64,000 nucleotides of DNA from Polyangiaceae bacterium (GTDB taxonomy: Bacteria > Myxococcota_A > Polyangia > Polyangiales > Polyangiaceae): positions 124,001-188,000 of the forward strand of contig JACKEA010000007.1 in assembly GCA_020633235.1 (NCBI GenBank), given 5' to 3'. Shown here in pieces: positions 56,729 to 63,104 of the stretch (positions within the stretch are counted from its first letter, which is position 1; each line of letters starts with the position of its first letter). The position numbers and the translations under genes were made by a program. Under the pieces are notes generated by a model, which was given only the letters and a program-made list of their open reading frames with translations, was not told the origin of the DNA and did no database searches.

Positions 56729-57049
56729 ATGAAGCCGACGACGGATCTGGCGTGCTCTGGGTGCGGTGGGCCGTTGACGGTCGCCGGCAACGACGTGCGC
56801 GTCGCGTGCCCGTTCTGCGGCGCGATGAACGACATCGCGTCGGAAGGCACCGTGCGCGTCGCGAAGAAGCTGGAGCAGCTGGGGATCCGTGTCCCGGAGC
56901 GACCGATGTCGGTGTCCGACATCGAAGCGGACTTTGCGCGCAAGGCCGCCGAGGAACGCCAGAAGCGCCGCACGGCGATCTTCGTCGCGCCGGTCCTGAC
57001 CGCCGTCTTCCTCGTCATTCTGTTCGTCGTCCTGTTGGCCGCCTCCTGA
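56729..57049 (+). CDS. Small zinc-ribbon and transmembrane protein
   Basis: A 106-residue protein. CSGCGG and CPFCGA, 18 residues apart, form a zinc-ribbon at residues 9-31. A basic-acidic linker (FARKAAEERQKRR) leads to one C-terminal membrane helix (IFVAPVLTAVFLVILFVVLLAA). It is likely membrane-anchored with the ribbon in the cytoplasm. No family assigned. It is on the opposite strand to the cassettes. Confidence 0.68.
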   Translation: MKPTTDLACSGCGGPLTVAGNDVRVACPFCGAMNDIASEGTVRVAKKLEQLGIRVPERPMSVSDIEADFARKAAEERQKRRTAIFVAPVLTAVFLVILFVVLLAAS

Positions 57050-57167
57050 TCAGGCCGTTGGGACCTCTCTCGCGCGCGCAGCCCGGAGGGCGAGCACGCG
57101 CTTGACTGTCGGGGCGGCGCGGGAACTTCGCGTAGCGCTGGCGGTCGTGCCTGATGGCCAGCCGGCG

Positions 57168-57533
57168 CTATTGCGGGTCGAGCTTGAACTCCACATGTAC
57201 GGTTTCGACGTGACAAGCGTCGCTGTCGTCGACAACCACCGTTTTCTTGGATGATTGGTAGCCGGGCGCCGAGATTGTGACTTCGTAGGTGCCGAGGCGC
57301 TCGCCAACGCCGTTGCAGGAACACGTTGGAGAGTCAAAACAGGTGAGGTCTTCCTGATATGGACCGTCCTGCGCGACACCCGAAGCGTTGCAAATCTCGG
57401 CGCCAGTGTTTGCGTCACGCACGTGGGCAACGATCGACCAGCGGACCGCAGCGTCGCAGTCGGATCCACACGCGTTCAGAACCGAAAGACACAGTGCGGC
57501 AGTGGCGATGCTGCGGAGCTCGAGCGCAAGCAT
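57168..57533 (-). CDS. Lipoprotein with carboxypeptidase-regulatory-like domain
   Basis: A 121-residue lipoprotein (LCLSVLNAC lipobox). SIVAHVRDANTGAEIC and GTYEVTISAPGYQSSKKTVVVDD show the small beta-sandwich typical of carboxypeptidase-regulatory-like domains. An attC remnant directly precedes its ATG, so it probably arrived as a cassette. Confidence 0.7.
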   Translation of the reverse strand: MLALELRSIATAALCLSVLNACGSDCDAAVRWSIVAHVRDANTGAEICNASGVAQDGPYQEDLTCFDSPTCSCNGVGERLGTYEVTISAPGYQSSKKTVVVDDSDACHVETVHVEFKLDPQ

Positions 57534-57537
57534 ATCG

Positions 57538-57580
57538 GGCTAGCGTACCGCTGCTCAGGCGCGGCCGCACCGGGAGGTTG
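57538..57580 (-). other. attC remnant upstream of the lipoprotein cassette
   Basis: GGCTAGCGTACCGCTGCTCAG followed by GCGGCCGCACC closely parallels the left half of the attC at 61718. The right half is lost. Confidence 0.55.
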
Positions 57581-57612
57581 TACTCCCCAATGCCGGGTGG
57601 CATGTTTGATCC

Positions 57613-58209
57613 ATGAAGCACCAGCGCCTCCTCGCCGCGGGCTTCACACTGCTTGCCCTCGCGATGGCCTGTGGTGGGTCGACGAACGACTCAGATGGGG
57701 CAGCGGCAAGTTGCACCACGGCACCGTGCGGCGGTGATCTGGTTGGAACTTGGGTCGCCCAGGAGGCCTGCGCCTCCGGAAGCTACATCGCTACGATCGC
57801 GGGCTGCGCCTCGACCACGGTCACTCTTTCCGAATTCGTGACCAGCGGTACACTCACGTTCAACGGCGACGGGACATGGAATGACTCGCTGAACGAGAGC
57901 TTCGCCGCGCGCGAGGAGTTTCCTGCGTCCTGCTTGACGGCGGCAGAATGCACGCAGCGCGAAGCAAGCTTGGCTTCGCAGCTTGGAATCACCGGTGCGA
58001 GCTGTGAGTTTGGTAGCACCTGCGTCTGCGATTACGTCAGCGTCGTCAGCGTGGAGAAATCCGGGAGCTTCGAGACGAGCGGCTCGTCCGTTACCTTCGT
58101 GGGTCCGGGCCAGCCCGACACCGAAGGCTATTGCGTTACAGGAAACACGCTCACGTTGCAGCTCGGCACGAAAGGACTGAACGCAGCGGTTCTGTTCGAG
58201 CGTCAGTGA
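57613..58209 (+). CDS. Lipoprotein, lipocalin-like layout
   Basis: A 198-residue lipoprotein (signal ending LALAMAC). It has eight further Cys, and GTWVAQEACASGSY near the start with GTLTFNGDGTWNDSL and GSSVTFVGPG later, a pattern like small beta-barrel lipocalin-type domains. Not assigned to a family. Confidence 0.65.
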   Translation: MKHQRLLAAGFTLLALAMACGGSTNDSDGAAASCTTAPCGGDLVGTWVAQEACASGSYIATIAGCASTTVTLSEFVTSGTLTFNGDGTWNDSLNESFAAREEFPASCLTAAECTQREASLASQLGITGASCEFGSTCVCDYVSVVSVEKSGSFETSGSSVTFVGPGQPDTEGYCVTGNTLTLQLGTKGLNAAVLFERQ

Positions 58210-58273
58210 CTCCCTAGCTGTGAACCGACCATGCCCCGCTGTGCGGCTGACGACCAGGTGCTACGATGGACCC

Positions 58274-59122
58274 ATGCACTGGGGGTTCTCGTTGGCTATG
58301 GTGCTGGCGCTCCTGGCGAACTCGGCAGGCTGCAGCTCCGACGAGACAGCGGCCGAAGCCAAGTGCTCGGGCCAGGGTGGCACGGAGTGCGCCGCCTTCT
58401 GCGGCTCGGACCAAGTCGCGAGCCTCGTTTGCGTCGACGGCGAGTGGAAGTGCCCCAGCGGCTACGTTCGCGGCACCACGGAGTGTCCGGCCGGCACCTG
58501 CTTCGGTCCGCCTCAGGAATGCTGCTCGGCCACGGGCGCGCGCACGCCAATGACCTGCGAGCCGTTCGAAGGGGGCTTGCCGTCCACCGGAAGCTGCCCG
58601 CCGGGCTCGACGGCAACGCTGAAGGGCGGACCGTGCGCGTACGCAGATGCCGGCGATGCCGTGGGTACACTGGATGCTGACACGGACTCGGGCGAGAAGG
58701 ACGCGAGCACGGACGGCGGCTGGACCTGCCCATTCCAACGATTGGACCCCTACGGGGTAGCGTGCAGCGGTACCTCGCCGTGCACCCGGGTGGCCAGTTG
58801 TCAGGGCGGTCCGCAGACGTTCGAGTACACGTGCGACAATGGCTATTGGAAATTCGTACCGAAGCCCTGCGACCCCAACAAGCCGTACGACTCCTGCGGA
58901 GACTTTCTGTGGTGCTCGGGAGCGAACTGGTCCAAATACGACGGGCTCGAAGAACCCAAGCCGTGCCCCGGCAGTCTGCCCACCGCCGGCAGCGCGTGCT
59001 ACCCGACCTACGGCGGCATTCAGACTCCGTGCGGATACCCGTGCGATCCGCAAACGAAGACCGGCTGGACCATCGCCTCGTGCGTGAACTACGAGTGGAT
59101 ACTCAATGCGGCTTGCGAATGA
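58274..59122 (+). CDS. Cys-rich lipoprotein
   Basis: A 282-residue lipoprotein. The ATG 58274 start gives MHWGFSLAMVLALLANSAGC with Cys 20. About 28 Cys in repeated patterns suggest a disulphide-rich extracellular protein similar in style to others in the window. It follows the preceding lipoprotein on the same strand. Confidence 0.68.
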   Translation: MHWGFSLAMVLALLANSAGCSSDETAAEAKCSGQGGTECAAFCGSDQVASLVCVDGEWKCPSGYVRGTTECPAGTCFGPPQECCSATGARTPMTCEPFEGGLPSTGSCPPGSTATLKGGPCAYADAGDAVGTLDADTDSGEKDASTDGGWTCPFQRLDPYGVACSGTSPCTRVASCQGGPQTFEYTCDNGYWKFVPKPCDPNKPYDSCGDFLWCSGANWSKYDGLEEPKPCPGSLPTAGSACYPTYGGIQTPCGYPCDPQTKTGWTIASCVNYEWILNAACE

Positions 59123-59128
59123 TGGTTT

Positions 59129-59168
59129 TGTCGGGACGGCGGGGAACCTCGCGAAGCGCTGGCCGCCA
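59129..59168. repeat. Dispersed palindromic repeat, divergent copy
   Basis: TTTTGTCGGGACGGCGGGGAACC follows the Cys-rich lipoprotein gene. A related copy, CTGTCGGGGCGGCGCGGGAAC, is at 57112-57135. They show that ordinary chromosomal intergenic repeats are inside the interruption. Confidence 0.5.
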
Positions 59169-59238
59169 GAATGATCTCGTCAGCCACTACTCAGGTGTTC
59201 GTCGCTTCGCACGCGGCAGTGGGTAACGCGGGCGGGCT

Positions 59239-59949
59239 TCACCGGACGCGTAGCATGGGCGGCAATACCCGTGGCCCCCGCCAACCGGCTGCGTTCTCGA
59301 GCGTGCTGAGGCACCCGAGCAACTCGCGCCGTGCAGGCTCTGTGTCAGAGTAAGTGAGGGACCAGCGGTGAACGACGCGATACTTCCCATCACGCACACC
59401 CTCGACCAACGTCGTGACGCCGTCGAAGCCCGTCACGCCGTCGTCCAGAGGGGCACTCCAGAAGGCGCGGTCCATACATTCCGCGATTGTTCGCCAGGTT
59501 CCTGCGTCGACTTGCCGTGTTTCGACCAGCGTGGCGAGACCATCGTCAAGCCCATCAGCGCAAAGGATTGAGCGCTTCGACTTAAGGATGGCACCGTGAG
59601 TGTCACGCCGTACCGTGATGACAGAGTCACCGGTAACCATCAGCGACGGTAGCGTCATGACGCGGTACTCGTGCGCTTCTTGGTCCGCGGCGCGGCTCGG
59701 AAGAGGAGCTTCGTGGAAGTCGCGCAGCTTACCGACCCACCAGCCGGCCGCAAATGGCCCGATCTCGCCTGAGTCCAGCACGTCGCGAGGAAAGTAGCGC
59801 GAGTAGATGGACGGGGAAGCGTAACTTGTCGGCGTGTCCGCAGCTGTCAGCGGAGCGGCGCCGTGCGGGCATTTCGGAGGACCGACCCGCTCGCACCCCG
59901 TTGTGAAAGCCAACAAGCAACACGCGATCGCGTACGCCGGCGGGTTCAT
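59239..59949 (-). CDS. Lipoprotein next to half attC
   Basis: A 236-residue lipoprotein; the ATG at 59949 (MNPPAYAIACCLLAFTTGC) gives lipobox Cys 19. Middle region DGLDDGLATLVETRQVDAGTWRTIAECMDRAFWS; no family recognised. The bases directly before the ATG are GCCTAACAAGCC on the minus strand, half of an attC. Confidence 0.65.
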   Translation of the reverse strand: MNPPAYAIACCLLAFTTGCERVGPPKCPHGAAPLTAADTPTSYASPSIYSRYFPRDVLDSGEIGPFAAGWWVGKLRDFHEAPLPSRAADQEAHEYRVMTLPSLMVTGDSVITVRRDTHGAILKSKRSILCADGLDDGLATLVETRQVDAGTWRTIAECMDRAFWSAPLDDGVTGFDGVTTLVEGVRDGKYRVVHRWSLTYSDTEPARRELLGCLSTLENAAGWRGPRVLPPMLRVR

Positions 59950-59962
59950 TGGCTTGTTAGGC
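59950..59962 (-). other. Half attC at right edge of the interruption
   Basis: GGCTTGTTAGGC (59951-59962) is the conserved right end of an attC. The rest of the site is replaced by the lipoprotein gene that starts at 59949. Confidence 0.6.
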
Positions 59963-59993
59963 TGCACGGCTCCAGTGCGTCTTCCGTTTGCCA

Positions 59994-60221
59994 TCACATG
60001 GTTTCGACAGCGTGAAGCAGACCGGCATTGAACGACAACGGCAGCGGGAGCTCGCCGGGTCGGTGAGGCGTGTGGCACTCAAAGACGTAGAGACTGTAGG
60101 AACAGCGAGTCACGAGACGGTCGTACGCGGCGTTCAGTTGGTCCGCGTCCAACGGTGTGCGCGAGGCAGACGGTGAAAGGCAGAGCACCCCTGCGAAGAC
60201 TACGGCCGGTACCACAAGCAT
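59994..60221 (-). CDS. Cassette gene: small secreted protein
   Basis: A 75-residue protein starting ATG 60221 with a signal-peptide-like MLVVPAVVFAGVLCLSPSAS. A TTG at 60251 would extend it by ten residues. It lies between the half attC at 59950 and the intact attC at 60256. Not recognised. Confidence 0.5.
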   Translation of the reverse strand: MLVVPAVVFAGVLCLSPSASRTPLDADQLNAAYDRLVTRCSYSLYVFECHTPHRPGELPLPLSFNAGLLHAVETM

Positions 60222-60255
60222 GTGACACCCGACGGGGCACGGACTTGGCAAGTCC

Positions 60256-60345
60256 GCCCAACGTATCGGCGTTCAGCTGCGGGCGCCAGAGGTGCGGCCG
60301 CAGGCCGCGCCGACGGCGCCCGTCTGCTGCAACGGCTTGTTAGGC
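60256..60345 (-). other. attC site, 90 bp
   Basis: Cores GCCCAAC (60256-60262) and GTTAGGC (60339-60345). Arms CGTTCAGCTGCGGGCGCC and CTGCTGCAACGGCTT. It differs from the attC at 62777 at only about two positions over its visible length. Confidence 0.9.
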
Positions 60346-60349
60346 GGCT

Positions 60350-60670
60350 TCATTCGGAACTTGCGGCGTCGCCATGTGCCCATGGGTTGTCAACGAACAG
60401 CAATTGGGTGGAGTCGCGCGCGAAAGCGTGTGCGTCCAATACGGTGAAAGAGCAACGCGGCGCTTCGGCAATGTCGGCCGGCAAGACCTGGTCGAGCTCG
60501 CCTTGGATGGTTTCCCAGAAAAGACCCCAGTCGAAATCGGTCGGATACGCGAAAACAGAGAGTTCAAGAACGGCATCATGCAGTTGCCCGGTGATGGCGC
60601 GAACGCAGGGCGGAACTTCACCGCGAATGGCACGGTGAACAGCAAGCTCGATCGCATCGAATCGGGTCAA
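60350..60670 (-). CDS. Cassette gene: unknown cytoplasmic protein
   Basis: A 106-residue acidic protein: LTRFDAIELAVHRAIRGEVPPC, FDWGLFWETIQGELDQVLPADIAEAP. The best start is TTG 60670, 11 bases after the attC core; no ATG is available. No family recognised. Confidence 0.6.
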   Translation of the reverse strand: MTRFDAIELAVHRAIRGEVPPCVRAITGQLHDAVLELSVFAYPTDFDWGLFWETIQGELDQVLPADIAEAPRCSFTVLDAHAFARDSTQLLFVDNPWAHGDAASSE

Positions 60671-60681
60671 CGACGTTGGCC

Positions 60682-60822
60682 GCCTAACGGACCGGCGTTC
60701 AGCAGCGAGCGCCAGGAATCCGTTGACTGGATGGTACCATCCAACAGGCGCGCGGGCGCGCGGGACGGAAGGCGGCAACGAAACACCAGGCGGCGCTCGT
60801 CTGCTGCAGCGACCTGTTAGGC
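60682..60822 (-). other. attC site, 141 bp
   Basis: Cores GCCTAAC (60682-60688) and GTTAGGC (60816-60822). Inner arms CGTTCAGCAGCGAGCGCC and GGCGCTCGTCTGCTGCAGC are complementary. Confidence 0.9.
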
Positions 60823-61174
60823 AGCGAGCAAGGTGGATTCGGTCGGCACCAGCAGCCAGGACCCCAACGGCTCGCCCGCCACCAGTCGGATCGGCGCTAC
60901 TGGCAGCGCGGCGGCAAACCTGCCAATCGCGCTGGAGGCCATCACGCCACCAGATACAACGCCGGTGCGGGCCCGGCGGCAGCCACCCGTTCGGCCTCGA
61001 GACCATCACGCGGCTGGATGGAACGCGGGTCGGGGCTCGGGCCGCCGCTCGGTTGCGGCTCGGAAGCGATGCGAGCTCGGCAAGGCGGGGGCGACCCCTC
61101 GGATCGGAACTGCTCAACCCAACAGCCAAGACAACGGTGCGGCGGCGGCAACCACCATCCCTCGATCGCGAGGC
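60823..61174. other. Cassette without a convincing gene (352 bp)
   Basis: Bounded by two attC sites, this cassette has no frame of good quality. One short minus-strand frame (ATG at 60956, about 41 residues, MASSAIGRFAAALP) ends with TAA formed by the left attC core, as in other cassettes. It could be a tiny gene, a regulatory or RNA cassette, or a decayed one. Confidence 0.5.
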
Positions 61175-61358
61175 TGCCTAACGACCCGGCGCTCAACTGC
61201 GAGCGCCAGGCTCTACTTCTCCGGATGCTATCACTTCATCAGGCGCGCGGGTCGCGATGCTCGCAGCGCATGCTGCTCGGAGCGTTTCCCGCGCGCGGGA
61301 CGGAACCACTTCACCCGTCAGCGTGGCGGCGCTCGGCAGCTGCAGCGCCCTGTTAGCC
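61175..61358 (-). other. attC site, 184 bp
   Basis: Cores GCCTAAC (61175-61181) and GTTAGCC (61352-61358, one change from GTTAGGC). The stop codon TAA of the next cassette gene is in the right core. Confidence 0.82.
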
Positions 61359-61706
61359 GGCGCCTTGCAGGTGGTCCAAGAACTGTGCGGCCATGCGTAT
61401 TGGTCCAAGGTCGTTTGGATCTTGTTTGGCGTAACGCTGCAAGTACTGCCGGAACGTCTGGGCCGGGCAATCGTCGGGCTCGCCCACTGCTCGACGGATC
61501 TCGATGATGTCGCCCGCGAGCGCTGACAGTTCCGTGGTGTCCGTGGACAAGAGATGACGCGGCAGGTCTGGCGGACAGGATTCTGGGGTGATGAAGAAGA
61601 GCGTGTTGTAGCCGGCGGCGGTGCGCTCAAGGTTCGCGACAAGCCGACGGAGAAAATCGGCTTCGAGCACCTGTAGGCGCGCACGGAGCTTCTCTGCACG
61701 GGACAC
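61353..61706 (-). CDS. Cassette gene: unknown helical protein
   Basis: A 117-residue protein with a helical N-terminus (AEKLRARLQVLEADFLRRLVANLERT) and TFRQYLQRYAKQDPNDLG near the end. Starts GTG 61706, 11 bases after the attC core; stop TAA lies in the next core. No family recognised. Confidence 0.68.
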   Translation of the reverse strand: MSRAEKLRARLQVLEADFLRRLVANLERTAAGYNTLFFITPESCPPDLPRHLLSTDTTELSALAGDIIEIRRAVGEPDDCPAQTFRQYLQRYAKQDPNDLGPIRMAAQFLDHLQGAG

Positions 61707-61717
61707 GTTCTACGTCC

Positions 61718-61868
61718 GGCTAACGTACCGCCGTTCAGCAGCGGCCGCACCAGGGGACCAGGCGCTGATAGGTCACGAGGGCCGAGCACGTGGTACTCGC
61801 CACGGGCGAGAGCCGGGCGGTTGCGGGTGGAACGAGGCGCGGCCGACTGCTGGAACGGCTGGTTAGGC
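61718..61868 (-). other. attC site, 151 bp
   Basis: Left core GGCTAAC (61718-61724), right core GTTAGGC (61862-61868), with CGCCGTTCAGCAGCGGCCGC and CGGCCGACTGCTGGAACGG as pairing arms. Confidence 0.82.
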
Positions 61869-61895
61869 GGCTGTGGACCTCAATGCGCGAAGTTA

Positions 61896-62171
61896 TCACT
61901 CCTCCTCTAGCTCGATCCGCAAAGGGAACCCGATATCAGTACGCCGATTCTGTTGGACGAGTTCCGCAATACGTACCATCGCCCAAGGAAATTTCCCCTT
62001 ACGCTTCAGCCAGACGTTGAGTTCCGGCATTTCGAGAACGCTAATCCCATCCGACTCGGAAACGCGGACCAAAAAGGTCTCGCGATCGTCACGATCCTGA
62101 ACGGTTACGGTGTTTGCATCGCCGTCCGCGACGATCGACACAACCAGCAGTTCGTCACCGTGCGCGCTCAA
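61896..62171 (-). CDS. Cassette gene: small acidic protein
   Basis: A 91-residue protein with VTVQDRDDRETFLVRVSESDGISVLEMPELNVWLKRKGKFPWAMVRIAEL split as a small beta domain plus a helix, ending IELEEE. TTG 62171 is the only start near the attC core. No family recognised. Confidence 0.62.
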   Translation of the reverse strand: MSAHGDELLVVSIVADGDANTVTVQDRDDRETFLVRVSESDGISVLEMPELNVWLKRKGKFPWAMVRIAELVQQNRRTDIGFPLRIELEEE

Positions 62172-62178
62172 GCTGTCC

Positions 62179-62348
62179 GCCTAACGAATCGAAATTCAGC
62201 TGCGAAGGCGCAGCCAAAACCCAACCCCACGGTAGCACCTCACAGGCACAAGGGCTGCGCGAAGGCATCGGATGATGCTCGTGCAGGAACCAGTGCGACA
62301 TCAGCAGACGGTAGGACCGCCTTCGGCAGCTGAAATTTCATGTTAGGT
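62179..62348 (-). other. attC site, 170 bp
   Basis: Cores GCCTAAC (62179-62185) and GTTAGGT (62342-62348). Arms GAATCGAAATTCAGCTGCG and CAGCTGAAATTTCAT show it is the sister of the attC at 55902-56082. Confidence 0.88.
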
Positions 62349-62367
62349 CGCGTTCAGGACCGGAGTC

Positions 62368-62766
62368 CTAGTCCTCGTCCTCAACCCAAATACAGCCAAC
62401 TTGATGCGGAGCGAGAATGATAACGCCAGCGTCAAACGTTGCGGCGGTTGCTGGCACCCATGTTCGCCCGTCAAGGCCTCGATTCGTGAAGTAGCGACAA
62501 GACGAAGACGCGAAGTAGGAAAAGAACCTGGCCGTGAGATCTTCCGCGGTAGCCGAGTCCATGGTCGAACCATCGTGCGCGAGGTCACGCCCGAGAACGT
62601 CTTGAACTATGCGGCGAGCCGCGGCTTCGTCGACCTCTAGGAATGCGATCGGCGCGAGGTCGAATGCTGCTGCTGTCTCGTCGACGCTTGCTAGAGGTTG
62701 GGCGAGGATCCGGCAGCGAACCGTACCTGTCTGGCGGGCGTCGACAATCTGTTGGCAGACGTCCAT
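62368..62766 (-). CDS. Cassette gene: unknown protein
   Basis: A 132-residue protein: MDVCQQIVDARQTGTVRC, then LASVDETAAAFDLAPIAFLEVDEAAARRIVQ, TARFFSYFASSSCRYFTN and CIWVEDED at the end. ATG 62766 is 10 bases after the attC core. The last cassette gene before the insertion element. No family recognised. Confidence 0.68.
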   Translation of the reverse strand: MDVCQQIVDARQTGTVRCRILAQPLASVDETAAAFDLAPIAFLEVDEAAARRIVQDVLGRDLAHDGSTMDSATAEDLTARFFSYFASSSCRYFTNRGLDGRTWVPATAATFDAGVIILAPHQVGCIWVEDED

Positions 62767-62776
62767 GTCAAAGTCG

Positions 62777-62859
62777 GCCTAACGTATCGGCGTTCAGCTG
62801 CGGGCGCCAGAGGTGCGGCCGCAGGCCGCGCCGACGGCGACCGTCTGCTGCAACGGCTT
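62777..62859 (-). other. attC site truncated by IS110-family insertion
   Basis: The left core GCCTAAC is at 62777-62783 and the sequence follows the intact sister attC (60256-60345) to CTGCAACGGCTT, ending at 62859. In the sister the next bases are GTTAGGC; here they are replaced by TATGGGTGTTCC, the element's left end. Confidence 0.9.
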
Positions 62860-62929
62860 TATGGGTGTTCCGTTCCGCAGTCAGGTTTCTTGGTGGGACC
62901 TGGAGAATAGAAAGCGGGACATGCACTCG

Positions 62930-63060
62930 CGGACTACGAACAGCAACGCCGAGCACGTGATGCTCTCTAACAAGCCTTCGAGTCCGCGAGAGCGCCTTGC
63001 CCGAAAACGAACACTCAGGGAAAGCCGCTGGACCGGCTCACCATATCGCCTTCGCAGGGC
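62930..63060 (+). ncRNA. Candidate bridge RNA with target-binding loop matching attC
   Basis: In IS110 elements a bridge RNA from the left end pairs with target and donor DNA. Here GCAACGCC (62943-62950) resembles the target's GCAACGGC on the left side. A hairpin follows (GAGCA/TGCTC, 62951-62965). CTAACAAGCC (62967-62976) is the exact reverse complement of GGCTTGTTAG, the attC sequence spanning the insertion point. Left guide, hairpin and right guide thus lie in the order known for target-binding loops. A second hairpin (AGCCG/CGGCT, 63023-63038) followed by CCATA, complementary to TATGG of the left end, could be the donor loop; that part is weak. Boundaries are estimates. Confidence 0.65.
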
Positions 63061-63093
63061 CTGGCTGTGCATGTCCCGATCCCCACAGTAGCC

Positions 63094-63100
63094 GAGGAGG
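63094..63100 (+). promoter_or_regulatory. Ribosome-binding site of the transposase
   Basis: GAGGAGG, a strong Shine-Dalgarno sequence, lies 4 bases before ATG 63105 and decides the start. Confidence 0.8.
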
Positions 63101-63104
63101 TCGC

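Larger units (their letters stand above)
56447..59949. other. Interruption of the cassette array by non-cassette genes
   Basis: This stretch carries three plus-strand genes and lacks intact attC sites. Three copies of a short GC element (GCGCGCAGCCCGGAGGGCGAG) at about 56580, 56620 and 57075, and two dispersed-repeat copies near 57112 and 59129, are found within it. A single attC remnant (57538-57580) shows that older cassettes were also present. Confidence 0.55.
51003..62859 (-). other. Integron gene-cassette array (CALIN or distal part of a chromosomal integron)
   Basis: At least sixteen attC sites or remnants are spread over 11.9 kb, separating short genes nearly all on the minus strand. 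On the minus strand the order is gene, GCCTAACAAG (R''/L''), variable stem, CGTTAGGC (R'), then within about 5-20 bases the next start codon. This is the standard cassette order. Genes are accessory and of unknown or toxin-like families. No integrase or attI is visible; by polarity they would lie to the right of the window. Confidence 0.9.

Noticed and set aside
51003..62859. Integron integrase gene or attI in the window
   Set aside because: No tyrosine recombinase motifs were found on either strand; by attC polarity it should lie to the right of base 64000 or be absent.
62643..62960. Plus-strand gene crossing the attC/IS110 junction
   Set aside because: It runs antisense through a cassette gene, the attC and the element's left end; accidental.
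62941..62980. Guide-like sequences as a leftover attC fragment
   Set aside because: A fragment would keep the attC arm sequences around GCCTAACAAG; instead an unrelated hairpin separates the two matches in bridge-RNA order. Not fully excluded.
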